The position numbers and the translations under genes are program-made. The notes beneath the pieces were generated by a model. The model was not told the DNA's origin. It made no database searches and saw nothing but the letters and a program-made list of their open reading frames with translations. This document shows, in pieces, positions 53,470-64,000 of a stretch of DNA of 64,000 nt. The stretch comes from Entoloma clypeatum (Eukaryota > Basidiomycota > Agaricomycetes > Agaricales > Entolomataceae), in contig OY751486.1 in the NCBI GenBank assembly GCA_963565915.1, positions 2,232,001-2,296,000 on the forward strand. The letters run 5' to 3'. Each line of letters starts with the position of its first letter. Position 1 is the stretch's first letter.

Positions 53470-56400
53470 ATGTCTCATTGCTCGCTCTGGCCTGGAAAAA
53501 ACTTTTTCTATCCAATCGGCAACACCTCGCCAGTCTGCCTCTCACAAAATCTCGCCCCGGAGGAGAAAGCTGACGTTCTCCTTCTCGGCTGTGGTGATCC
53601 ACGATCAATTCTGTTCACCGTATACAACACTGGGCTCAGTTCGAAAATCAGTGAGTTTTACTATGTAGACTTATCTTGTTCACCTCTCTCTCTCACCAGC
53701 TCGCGTACTGGATATCACATGCTGCGACATCGAGGCGGCGGTTCTAGGTAAGCTCAAGCTTCAATGTAATGATAAATCATCTAAAGTGTCTCTATTAGCG
53801 AGGAACATCCTCCTGTTATCACTCCTTATCGACGAGGAGGATCCCAATCTCCCAAAACTTTCCCAGATCTGGAACATTTTCTACAACATGTATCTCGATG
53901 AAGCCTCACTCTCCCTCATGTTTTCCCAGTCCCGTAAACTTCTCGACTGCTCCACGACTCTTGATGGATGGCATACCAGCAAATATGGAAACACGTTGCG
54001 AATGTGTACAGGCAATACTCTGGACAACATACGCCTCATCTGGTCCCGTTATATCGGGGTTTCCTCCCTGAGCGCCAACGATCGTAAGGATTTTGAACGC
54101 AGGTTCTCTGCGGGGATGAAGCATACTAAAGTGAAAGGCATGGGAGGTATCTTTGCACCTCGTTCCGCTGGTCCTTTTCTCGGGGAAAGTATGATTATCC
54201 TAAAAGAAGCCTTTGGAGAGTATGCGCGCTCTGGTATCATCACATCAGACGTGGACTATTGCAGAAAAGCGAATCTCGCCAACCCTTCCTTTGCCTATAC
54301 CGCTCTCTCCGGTGACAAGTTCGTTGTCCATTACGGCATTGACCCGCTCAGTACATTCCATCTCGCCGAAGCTTTTGCACCTCTCACTTCCATAAAACGC
54401 CCCCAAACCAAAAAGCTGACCATCCAAAACGTGACAGATACTGTCGTAGCTCAATTCCGCAGGTGGTGTTCTGCATTTGTGAGTCTCCTTCACCGGCAGG
54501 ATTGTCCAGGGGCGATCACGATCAGATTCGTCGCTGCCGATGCTCTGTCCTTCTGCGACGCATTGCATTACTGCGGCGTCACAGGAGACCCCGTGACTCC
54601 ACTCTACACGGGTCCATGGCGAGCCACTACCATCAGTCTTTCCGACGACTACAGTGGCCTTGGAAATGCCCCACGCAGCGCGCCCATAAAATTCAACGTC
54701 ATCGAGACCTCGAACCTGATGAATCACGTTGGAATCCTTCACCTTCTCGTGGGCTGCTGCCCGCTTCTGCAGACCACTCCATCGGCGACATTGTTCACCG
54801 AGACTTTGAGATCATTCAACGAGAATCCGCTCACAGCACTGCTCGATCAGGCGTGCATGAGCCTCTCCATGCTTGCCTTATTTCTTGGTGTAACGCCTGC
54901 CTCCTGCGTCTCAAAATATACGACTGTGTCCAATGCTCATGAAATTTTACTTTACGGAGCGAAACCTTCCTCTCAGGATGCTGCACAATTTCACGAGCGA
55001 ACCGCATGGAAATTTGCAGCTGGTTCAGACAGCGATAGCAGCGTTCACCGCACAAGTGCATTTCCGGACGCCCAGAAACTCGCAGACGCACTCTATAGCA
55101 TCTATTTGAAGTTGTTCCAAAACGAGAATCCATTCTCTATGAACATCACTCCTGCAGGAATTCAGGAGTCGAGCCTCATATCCTATACTCGTCGCAGCTT
55201 TGCACAGCTCATCGGTACCGCAAAACAGCGGATCAAGGCCAACTGGCCCGCTGTTATGGCTGCATTTGATGAGCGTGTCACGACCGATACCGTGCTCCTC
55301 CTTGGGGGCAACTATTATCAGGAGATGAACTGCCAACTTCACATTCTCGGCGTCAATACGATAGAACCGCTGAAGCTTGGGTACGTTCAAGAGCGACAGC
55401 GTCAAGAAAACTCATCCACTATCTTTCGTGAATGGGGGTGGATCCCGGAGGTCGTCTGTGTCGCTTTGACCGTTCCACGATCTGCCATCTCACGTTGGGA
55501 GAATAACTTAAACGAATGCGGTACTCCAATCCTCCTGGGCAACGTCATGGGCATGCACGTCCACAACATATTTGGTTGTGTCCATATCGTCCATGGCACA
55601 CTTTCGACCACGGGCAGTGGTGAAAACCGCCGAGGAACGATACGTGAAGATAGCCAGGGTGTCTTTGGAGACTCACCAATGATAGCTACGTTCTTGGTTC
55701 CGGCGTGGATACTACTCTTTTCCGAACTCCAGGTCAGCGTGTCAGTCCGTTCTACGCCGGCCGTGGCGAGGTTGGTCACGCAACTTGGTCTTCGCCTTCA
55801 ACTCTTCTCTGCAAAGCTTTCAGATAAGACCCGTGTCCATATCCTTCCTGAACGACCTAACATCCGAGCGGAACCAACGATTCTGTCGCGCGTGATCGGC
55901 GGACGACCATTCAAAGCTAATGATTCACCCGTCGCTACGATAACACCAGGCAACCAATCTGGAGAAGTGGACGTGCTGATGATACGCGCCGATGCCTTCG
56001 ATGTCAAGGCCAAATCGGCTTTGGCGGACGGAGCAGCCGTCAGCGTCGTGCAGCACTCCCCTTGCACCGCCGAACTGGTCGTTGGCACATTCAAATCACT
56101 TTTGCACTATCCTATTCCTATCGACGTGGCAAAAGCGAAGCTCAGAGTTGCGCGGAAGTCGTCATACGTGGAGGTAAGTTTTGTGAAAATCGCCGTACCA
56201 GCCACGCCTGATTGGTCTATCTGCCAAAAGGTGATCGCCCCTGCTGCACTCGGTACAGTGGGGTCCGAATCATCCGTCGGGCTGTTTTCATTGTTCCGAC
56301 ATGGGAAAAATCTCGCACCGTGGAACATACACCAAGTCCATCTTGACCAGCTCCCAGCACTCGACACAACGGCCCCAGAGCGCCTCAAGTGGTTCTCCTC

Positions 56401-57187
56401 CATACTTGGCTTGACGATGTCAGACAGGGAACGCGCTATGCCCAAATCAGAATCAGGTATCCGTGCCGACGTCCTGGTGAATCTCAAGGCATCGCTGGCC
56501 TGCATCATCATGGACTCATGCGGGCTGGGGAATAACGGCGTAAAGCGCATCTTTTCTCTGAACGACCCGCAGGAGGGGGGTTACACCCTGATTTTCGTGG
56601 CGGATATCCGGCTAGACCTGCCGACTCATAGCATCGTCGCAGACGCATGGGTTCTGCCACTGACTCTTGCCATTCTGCCGTCAATTGGATGGGGGCTTGG
56701 GGCGCTCGCAACTTCAGTGGTACAGATCAAGAATGATACCGAAGAGATGCGCGCGTGGAAGCGGCTTCTTCCAGCGTTTGTCGAACGGTGCCGCACGTGG
56801 ACGCACAAGAAAAACTGTCCGTATGTTAGACAGAGCCCACCGCTGTCCCTTGAGGTTGCAGAGAGCCCGATATGTCAGTGCGGGGCGGGGGTGGGGACAC
56901 CCGGTAGGTTTGGTAAGATTGAGGCCGACGTATGGAAGCTGTTCACACCGCATTTGACGCGTGCTGCGCTGTCTCCGTTGTTTGCTGCGTCGTTTATGGA
57001 ACCCGTTAATGGGCGGCTGGTGAAGGCAGCTCATGGATCGCAGACGGCGGTGTCTGGGCTGAGTTGCGCAAAGTGTGGGAAAGAGGGGGAGAAATTGCTT
57101 TCGTGTAGTCGGTGTAAGAAGATGAGGTATTGTGGGGCTGAGTGCCAACGGGGGCATTGGAAGGTACATAAGGTCAACTGTACTTGA
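53470..57187 (+). CDS. DUF4470 and MYND zinc-finger protein
   Basis: Exons 53470-53650, 53700-53747 and 53799-57187 join in frame to 1,205 residues. The N-terminus FFYPIGNTSPVCLSQNL and VLLLGCGDPRSILFTVY is the DUF4470 signature, usually paired with MYND fingers in fungi. The very long third exon is continuous. The C-terminus CAKCGKEGEKLLSCSRCKKM and YCGAECQRGHWKVHKVNC is a complete MYND finger, with two CxxC pairs and the downstream C and HxxxH/C ligands. MYND domains mediate protein-protein contacts. No transmembrane segment or signal peptide is evident. Target and pathway are unknown. Length and intact motifs indicate a live gene. Confidence 0.9.
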
Positions 57188-57533
57188 AGTTGAGGGTGTA
57201 GTCTTGGACCTCCAAAAAAATATTGACGTGCGGTCTGTCAGCTGAATCTTCATCGGGAAAAACCCGATTCCTAGATACAATATGAGCTAATAACGTGTCA
57301 TTATAAGGTTACTTATATTTAGATTAGACACACTGGTAATAGCATTCCTGACAAGGCAACTGTGTGGTTCTCATTTCAATTAAATGGGGCAGGAAAGGCA
57401 ACAATAGGCTTAATACACCAACCATGAAATCAACATAGTACCTACTGTATATGATGTGCGAACGAGAGTGTAAGCAGCGGTTGAGGATGATCGTCCGAGT
57501 AGCATCGATCCTGATCATGAACCCTGCCAGACC
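57188..57533. other. Intergenic between convergent genes
   Basis: No gene recognised. The MYND gene and the next gene converge here. Confidence 0.5.
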
Positions 57534-58621
57534 TCAATCATCACTGCCCGCCACCTCAGGAGGATTACCCACAGTAAGATCAGAGGACAATTCAAAAGTT
57601 TCGTCGGCGTAAGTCAGCACCCAGTAACTGGTGTTCTCGAGGGAAGCAAGGCTCCTCTGCCAAACAGGTTCAGCTGGATCATGGGCTAGGTCCTGCGGGT
57701 CTTGGACGTCCGTGATGTACAACGAGAGCATGGGATTGACTTTGGCCCTATACGAGGACCCGTGTCTGAAAAGCCAGGTGTTAAACCGGCGGCTAGGATT
57801 CTGAGTAATGAGAAGATTTGCCATACATTACGGTCTCGGTTGAGGAGATGGTAGGCGGACGAGTGACGGGCCCAAAGAAAAAGCCTGCGTGAATGTGATA
57901 ATGGGAGTATGTAAACAAAGACGACGCCACATACCAATACCGATATCTTGTAGTTCGTAGGTATTGTTGTTGACTTTGAACTCATCGGCGTCGATGGAAT
58001 CATCCCTTTCCGGGACCTGTTCTCGATGATTAGCAAACGAACCATTGAAAAAATGGATCAAGCTGTGTAATGCCCACAGAGAAACTGTATAACGGAGGAT
58101 TGCCAGCCACCTTCGTGAGAGTTGTTTTTTCGCGAAACTGAAGAACGGTGCCGGGGGATAGATTTCAAAAGCAACCGATGAGACCTGCACGATCTTACTT
58201 ACATCGATGGGGACATAGGTCGAAGCGGGTTCTGTGGTGTCGTCCGAGATAGGCTGGGCTTTGATGAATGCAGGCCCGAGTCTAGAAATGTCGCATGACT
58301 AATTGGCATTTTGGACCAAAACAACTGAAATGTCCTTACTGTGCATTGAATGTACCTTCGAATGAGTAGTACCCTGCCCGCAATGACGGTGATGTTCAGT
58401 AGGTCTTTAACACACATCGTTGTATTGCTTGCCATGTGCGCCGAAACGGGTGACTCTGAACAAAAATTACTCATCGGTCAGCTCTGTGGACTTGTGGCGC
58501 AAGCGGAATATCCATACTTCCAGTCAACTGGGTTGGCATTACTCCCAAAGGCTAGAGTGAGAGTCGCATGTACTCCAAGGTCTTGGGATCGAATGAAGAG
58601 CTTCTTGGTTGGGCCAGGCAT
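57534..58621 (-). CDS. Hypothetical protein, copy 1 of an inverted duplication
   Basis: The minus strand starts at ATG 58621 (MPGPTKKLFIRSQDLGVHAT) and ends at the stop 57534-57536 after PPEVAGSDD. A best reading has introns at about 58459-58520 (GTATGG donor), 58351-58394, 58290-58340, 57883-57934 and 57808-57835; joined phrases include YYSFEGTFNAQ, LGPAFIKAQPISDDTTEP, YVPIDVSKIVQVSSVAFEIY, DEFKVNNNTYELQDIGIG, RRFNTWLFRHGSSYRAKVNP and MLSLYITDVQDPQDLAHDPA. One donor (near 58394) is non-standard, so the model is approximate. The family is not recognised. A decayed copy in the other orientation starts at 63025. Confidence 0.6.
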
Positions 58622-59544
58622 GTGGTGTCGAAGGTAAAAAGAGGCACTACGAGGGTGTTGAAACTTAGCAGTCGATTCCAGCTCGAACTTTAACTTATAA
58701 TAGTACGTAGTTATATTGTTGGGTGAGTGAGTACCCGTCTTCGGCATCCGGGTAGTCAGATTGCGCGGTGTTCCTTGTTCTGCTTTCGTATTGGATGAAC
58801 CCCAGATTATGTTTGCAAGCCTCATGTCTATCCGATCGCCGCATTGGATGAGACGTTTAGAATCGCAGATTGCTTCCTGACGCCTCAAGCAAGAAGCTTA
58901 GCCGATGCCAAATCAGTTGGAAATCAGTCATATTCTTCTGGATTGGGCTCGGCCACGCTCACATCAAGGGTTTTTGAAGTTCGTTATAGTTTTCATTGTT
59001 CAAGACGTTACGGAAAGTCATTCTCCAGAAGGCCGTTCAAGCTGAATCGAAAACGCCATATGTAGCGGACCATGTGAGCCATCCAGGAGTTACTCAATTT
59101 TCTCTGTACTCCTGACCGTCGCATCTCCCCTAACATTTCACCCTTCATGATCTCAACTCCATACGTTCAACCTTGGTCGCGGCATTTCTGCAGCCGATGA
59201 GTCCCGGAACATGCGACGAAAATGAAGCTGGAAAAAAGAACGTACTAGTCGAAGAAGCATTGGTACGTTACCGTCAATGCTCAAAATGGAGGCTTGCGAA
59301 AGCAGGGAAGCAGGGATTTAGGAAAACAACCCACCAGTACGGCGCTGAGGGGATCAAGAGGGGACGTCCGGATGACCAGACCAAGGACGATGAGGATAGG
59401 TGCTGCCGATGGTCGTTGGTGAACAGACTACTATGAGGGCGTGGGATTCTTTCGTAGTATCATACTAACCGCCGTCTTTGCCGTCTCCGTCAAAAACCTC
59501 GTCATATCTACGACTTGACGAGAGATAGATACGTCCATTTTGGA
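58622..59544. other. Unassigned region
   Basis: Contains the promoter side of copy 1 and a frame at 59173-59436 (CDENEAGKKNVLVEEALVRY). No family is recognised. Confidence 0.35.
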
Positions 59545-60490
59545 CAATGACAGTCGTCGCATGCACGCCGTCAAATACGAAGCCGCATCTCGACGCAAAC
59601 ACGTTCCCGACGGCCCTCATCAGGTACATCCTCGTTCACCCTCCCCCTTACTTAGGAGGTCCGCCGCAAAGCAATCAGCATCGTGCTCAACTCGATGAGG
59701 AAGTTGTTGCTCTTCCTCAGAAAGCAGGGAGGCGTTCCTTGAGGGGGCGCGGAGCGCGTCTCCTAAGGTGCTCGGCGCAGGAGGTACGCGTGTCGTTTTT
59801 CATCCTCCCTCGTTCCTTACCTTCCCTTCCTTCCCCTTTCCTCCCACTCTGTCCCTCGGTCTCCCATTAGAGCAACCGGCGCTGACCCGAACATTTTTGC
59901 AGAAACGCGCAGCAGAGAAGAAAGTGACCGAAGTGACAAAGGCCAAGATCTTCTAGCTCGGCGATCTCCTCGCATTCCGCTCATCTTCGAAAAAGGCGGC
60001 GGACGGGGTTATCGACGTACGTTCCCCCTGTCCCTCCTCGTCAGCTCCACTAACTCCTTCAATAGGACAACGAGGACGTAGGCCGGGCGACGAGCAGCAG
60101 GAACACTTCAAGCCCTACCTGAGCGAGATGACACGTGCGTTTGCATCTCCACCCGTCCGACTGTCTCGGATTCATCGAGATGAGGTTCGGCTACGTCCTC
60201 TCTTCCCCCTCCCCCCTCCCTCTCACAACCCCACCCCACCCTACCAGGCGTCCTCCTCGACAACCAAACCCCCAACCCCAAAACCTCTGCCTCAACTCCG
60301 CCACCCTCGGCGATTTCCAGCCCATCCAGCGCCCCTCCGTCTAAACTATCTCGCCGCATGGCTTCCAGAGCATCAAAGCGACGATCAAGGTCGCCTTCGC
60401 CGATACAGGCGTCATCTTCGGGAGCAGGTGTGCGTCGTCCTCAACGCCGTGCATCTCATCAAGCCTGCTTGATGTAATGAGGCCGGGTCG
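59545..60490 (+). pseudogene. Coatomer beta-subunit pseudogene
   Basis: Fragments in three frames, in coatomer-beta order: YEAASRRKHVPDG, then EVRRKAISIVLNSM and EEVV/LLFLRKQ near 59660-59730, DLLAFRSSSKKAADGVID near 59965-60018 (intron to 60065), DNEDVGRATSS, VLLDNQTPNPQNLCLNSATL and LGDFQPIQRPSV near 60250-60340, FQSIKATIKVAFADTGVIFG near 60365-60425, and VVLNAVHLIKPA followed by a stop. The ends QNLCL.FATLGDL..V.RP and HSFQSIKATIKVSSTETGVIFG are conserved in SEC26/COPB1. Frameshifts, stops and a large internal deletion make it a dead partial duplicate. Introns are still visible, so it arose from DNA, not a processed transcript. Confidence 0.8.
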
Positions 60491-61637
60491 ATCTTTCTGA
60501 TCTCCCTTCTTCCTTCCTTGCTCCTTGTGCTACATGTGGAACATACAGTATAGTTCAGGGGCATGTCAGAGAACCTGAACAATTACATCTTCTCCCATCT
60601 CGTGTCTCATGCCAGAAGGGGCGTTTTCGGTGGGGTGCGACTTCCTCTCCCGACCATTGCACGCACGCAGTCTGTTCGGTGCGTTCTTCCTGTTCGACAT
60701 CCCACTTGGTTTACGACACGGCCTTTCACAAGTGAGGATGCTCTAGCGAATCTGCCCATCACGGGGCCACACCTTGACCCTCAAATGTTCACGCTTATCA
60801 TCGGCTTCTGCTATTAGCGGCAAAATCGATAGAGTCGGTCTGCCATCGATGCCGGATTTAGGGAAATGGACTGTTTTGGAATACAAAGAAAAATGCATCA
60901 GTGTATGACCTTGTACGATATCTGAGCCAAACCTTCAAAACACCAACAAAAGCTATGTAACATCTTGGGTCCGCTTTACCAGCATACAATGCCGGTATGT
61001 ATTGTCACAATAAAAAGCATCCTGACACCCTCGCCCCCGCCCAAGAACTAGGCCTTGAATGCTTCAGGGACAAGGGAGTACGAAACCGGGAACAGAGGGC
61101 CTTAAGCGGCTGTTTGGAGGACAATGGAAGGAAGAAAATGAGGGCGACGGGCCAAATATCCACATAAGATATGCCTTTCAAGGATCACGCGCGAGGGAGC
61201 CCGGAGGATCCCTTCTCTCATGATCCTTTGACATTCGTGTCGATGTCGTTTCGACACGCCTGGCGGCAGAACCGGTGAGCTCACTGGGGCGGAACTTACA
61301 ATGACTCCATGTGAGTGCGATTGGAGAGATTACAGTGGCGCCCATCTCGTTGATTCACCTAACCCATGCGCGCCATTAGCTTTTTTCTGACGCGTTGGTT
61401 TTGTGGATATGCGTCGAATAGTACGCGTCGTTCCGTGGCTTTGAATGTAATCATATCACAAGGAGTGACGAGAAATCATCCCGGGACCGAAGGACACAGG
61501 CTCCGAGGATATATAACAATTCGAGATCGACGATTTATACATTTCACAGACAATATCTCGTATCCCTACGCCTATCAACTCTATGGTAATGATCAGAAAC
61601 CACAGTGTTTCACTATTCAATATACAGTCCATCGCTT
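60491..61637. other. Intergenic, nothing recognised
   Basis: A few short frames but no domain or splicing pattern. Confidence 0.4.
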
Positions 61638-62498
61638 TCACGCGACCGACCAACGACCATCCGCGTCGAGGGTCAAAATCTGACCAGTTGGTCTCTCCGT
61701 GAGGTCGATTGCCCTTGGCAAAAACATATCGGTCACAGAAATCATCCCAGACGTTTCAATTTCTTGCTTGAAGTAGACCATTGCAGCTCGCTTGGGAGTC
61801 AGAGTCGCACCACCGGGTTTCAACACCAGATGTGGAGCTATGTAGACTGAAGCAAAGAGGAGTTACTAATCCTTCACAATAATAACAACGATTCACTTAC
61901 TGGGTGTAGGATTAGCGAAAGTCATCTTGGTCTTACCATTGAAAGAATTGATCTGGTCCAAGTAGACAACCGGCGCAGCATCGTTTTCAACGACTTCGAA
62001 TCTCAACGCGAGGTCGACGCCATGAGGGAAAACGGTAGGCGCAGTGCCCCAGCTCTGGAGCCTGTAGCCTTCCTTGAGGGGGACATCCTTTACGGTAGAC
62101 GCAACTTCGACCTTGACTGGAACGAACGTTAGCAATTGGTGTTGCGTTGACGAGAAATTGCTTACCGCCCGTCGCCACCCAGGCCTTTTGACTAGCAGCC
62201 ATGGAGTAGTTCGCCGTCCAACTGAAGCTGTTATTGGTGCTGTATGCTGAAAATCTCGTGGGCCACAATCTAATGGTAAAGAACAGGATTTGTCCTACCG
62301 TTGTCTCCCGTGGCTGGAAGGGCAAGAGTTACAACGTTATTCGACTCATTGACGGTGTTCGACAAGCACAAGGAATAGCCGTTTGACGACAGCCTCTGCA
62401 ACTGCGATTGATCTACTAAGGTGATCAGTACTCCAAGGACACAGTGGGTTGTCGATGGGCGACATACCAATCACAACCCGGAAGGAAAGGCTGGTCAT
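61638..62498 (-). CDS. Hypothetical protein, five exons
   Basis: Exons 62468-62498, 62299-62415, 62166-62246, 61901-62116 and 61638-61846 join in frame to 217 residues, starting MTSLSFRVV. All four introns have GT/AG ends (49-54 bp). It reads as beta-rich: YSLCLSNTVNESNNVVTLAL, SFSWTANYSMAASQKAWVAT, EGYRLQSWGTAPTVFPHGVD, VVYLDQINSFNGKTKMTF and APHLVLKPGG. No signal peptide, transmembrane segment or recognised domain. It lies between the two arms of the inverted duplication, on the same strand as copy 1. Confidence 0.75.
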
Positions 62499-63024
62499 TG
62501 AGGGCAACGAAATAAGGCTTAGTAGAGGGTATGAATGCTTGAGATGGAGGCCCTCGAAGCAAGTATGGAGCGTATTTATACCAGTGTGTGGGTCACGATC
62601 ACCATTAGTTACGGCATGAGGGAGAAAAGCGAGAGCGACGAACCGGAAGAACAACTCGAGGCTGGATGTACGCATGGAGAAAGAGATTTAGTTTCGTGTT
62701 CTGAAAGACGGCTTGTTTGGTGAACGTAAGGACTGGCCGCGTAACCTCCAATCTGTCCCCGTTAGCATCCGATTGGATCTGGTCTTTTGAGGTTCGACAA
62801 GAAAGCAGACTCGGAACCAGGGACAAGGCGCTACGTCGGACTTTGTGCCACCTTCGGACTTACTCGCCCGACCGTGAGAAAAGTTCGCCTGTCCTCACAT
62901 TGACGGAAACTGACTCGGCGATATAGTATGGACAACATGAAGCTTATGAAGCTTTGAAGCCCTAATTGGAATCGACCGCCTACGTTCAACAACCTCGTGG
63001 TGCCTCTTCTACCTTCGACACCAC
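62499..63024. other. Intergenic between divergent copies
   Basis: Between the start of the five-exon gene (62498) and copy 2. A hypothetical frame at 62717-62926 has no recognised domain. Similarity to the 5' flank of copy 1 begins near 62985 (ACCTCGTGGTGCCTCTTCTA). Confidence 0.4.
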
Positions 63025-64000
63025 ATGTCCGAGTCCGAAACCAAGACGCTCCTCATTCGATCCCATAACCTTGGAGTACATGCGACTCTCACTATAGCCT
63101 TTGGGAGTCGGGCGAGGTAGGGTTATTCCGCTTGCGCCGCAAGCCCACAGAACTTGACGATATGTAAATTTTATCCAGAGTCACCCGTTTTGGGGCAAAT
63201 GGTAGGCAATACACCGATGTGTGCTAAATACCTAGTACTGAACATCACCGGCATCGCGGGCAGGGTACTACTTTGTCGAAGCTATATTTAATTCACAGTA
63301 AGGACAATATTTGAGTTTCTTTGGTTCTAAAAGCCCGAGTCTTTCTAGAGGGGGCCCTGCATTCATCAAAGCCCAGCCTATCTCGGACGACGCCGTAGAA
63401 CCTGCTTCGACCTATGTCCCCATCAATGTAAGTGAGATCGTGCAGGTCTCATCGGTTGCTTTTGAAATCTATCCTCTGGCACCGTTTCTCAGTTTCGCGA
63501 ACAAACAACTCTCACGAAGCTGGCTGGCAATCCTCCGTTATACAGTTTCTCTGTGGGCATTACACAAGCTTGATCCATTTTTCAATGGTTCGTTTGCTAA
63601 TCATCGAGAACAGGTCCCGGAAAGGGATGATTCCATCGAAGCCGATGAGTTCAAAGTCAACAACAATACCTACGAACTACAAGATATCGGTATTGGTATG
63701 TGGCGTCGTCTTTGTTTACATACGTACTCCCGTTATGACTTCCACGCAGGCTTTTTTTTCGGACCCGTCACTCGTCCGCCCACCACCCTCTCAATCGAGC
63801 CTGTGATGTATGGCAAATCTTCTCATTACTCAGAATCTTAGCCGCCGGTTTAACACCTGGCTCTTCAGACACGGGTCCTCGTATAGGGCCAAAGTCAATC
63901 CCATGCTTTCGTTGTACATCACGGACGTCCAAGACCCGCAGGACCTAGCCCATGATCCAGCTGAACCTGTCTGGCAGAGGAGCCTTGCTTCTCTCGAGAG
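63025..64000 (+). pseudogene. Decayed copy 2 of the 57534 gene, runs off window
   Basis: Starting at ATG 63025 (MSESETKTLLIRSHNLGVHA) it parallels copy 1 closely: HATLTIAFGS, then SPV(L)GQMVGNTPMCAKYL, then from 63311 GGPAFIKAQPISDDAVEPAS, YVPINVSEIVQVSSVAFEIY, DEFKVNNNTYELQDIGIGMW, and MLSLYITDVQDPQDL near 63904. A stop occurs just after TIAFGSRAR, the exon joining YYSFEGTF is changed (TATATTTAATTCACAG), and the intron-flank lengths differ. The 3' half is well preserved, but the 5' half is damaged, so it is probably a pseudogene. The window ends inside it. Confidence 0.7.

Noticed and set aside
56714..57280. Minus-strand 188-residue frame
   Set aside because: Antisense of the MYND finger exon.
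1..64000. CRISPR arrays, bacterial operons, riboswitches
   Set aside because: Gene structure and repeats are eukaryotic; no evenly spaced direct repeats with unique spacers were seen.

Overview
The window looks like part of a filamentous basidiomycete chromosome, most likely Agaricomycetes. The host-like genes are cut by 45-65 bp GT-AG introns. The mobile elements are those usual for mushroom-forming fungi: chromodomain Ty3/Gypsy, Ty1/Copia with a half-tRNA primer site, Tc1/mariner DD34E, a Plavaka-like transposase relic, hAT and LINE. The gene families (HNH, MYND/DUF4470, DUF2461, NucA/NucB-like) also fit. No species is claimed.

The first half (about 1-31,300) is a transposon graveyard with some young insertions. 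It holds decayed Gypsy fragments (1390-2650, 3915-8776, 9720-10107, 11218-11889), a Copia relic with its own LTR, primer site and gag (12620-16623), a Plavaka-like relic (16600-17707), and two nests. In nest one, a Tc1/mariner element with an open transposase frame sits in a Gypsy solo LTR (target duplication GCTAT), which sits in the Copia leader. In nest two, a complete Copia element (21879-27659; LTRs differing at 3 of 309 positions; duplication ATTAC; one open 1,573-residue polyprotein) sits in a second mariner copy (21603-29007), which sits in a Gypsy protease/RT gene (20341-29472). Several dispersed repeats are not attributable to a known class: a 20-bp GCCCAACGG-type minisatellite that recurs next to an ACCGGT/GGTCTC-rich block, foldback palindromes, and a 33-bp array that flips orientation.

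The second half (about 32,900-64,000) is gene-bearing. Reconstructed genes are a secreted NucA/NucB-type nuclease (32923-33907), an HNH-nuclease protein (34379-35656), an unknown protein divergent from a PNPOx-like/ferredoxin-reductase-like flavoenzyme (37781-40926), a DUF2461 protein (43232-44958), a protein with a CsbD-like tail (45060-46699), acetyl-CoA synthetase (48468-51041, 11 exons), a 1,205-residue DUF4470/MYND protein (53470-57187), and unknown proteins at 57534-58621 and 61638-62498. Two intron-containing tRNA-Leu genes (anticodons AAG and CAG) lie at 41716 and 46819. A poly(A)-tailed LINE end and a TA-flanked palindromic MITE lie between genes.

The right end carries an inverted gene duplication: the gene at 57534-58621 and a decayed, oppositely oriented copy from about 62985 to the window edge. 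Between them are a decayed coatomer beta-subunit pseudogene (about 59545-60490) and another unknown gene. Apart from the two leucine tRNAs the genes do not form an obvious pathway; the region reads as ordinary host genes interspersed with repeats. I did not find a clearly new biological system. The most unusual signals are the composite minisatellite elements, the hairpin-studded stretch at 35750-36600 and the two nests.
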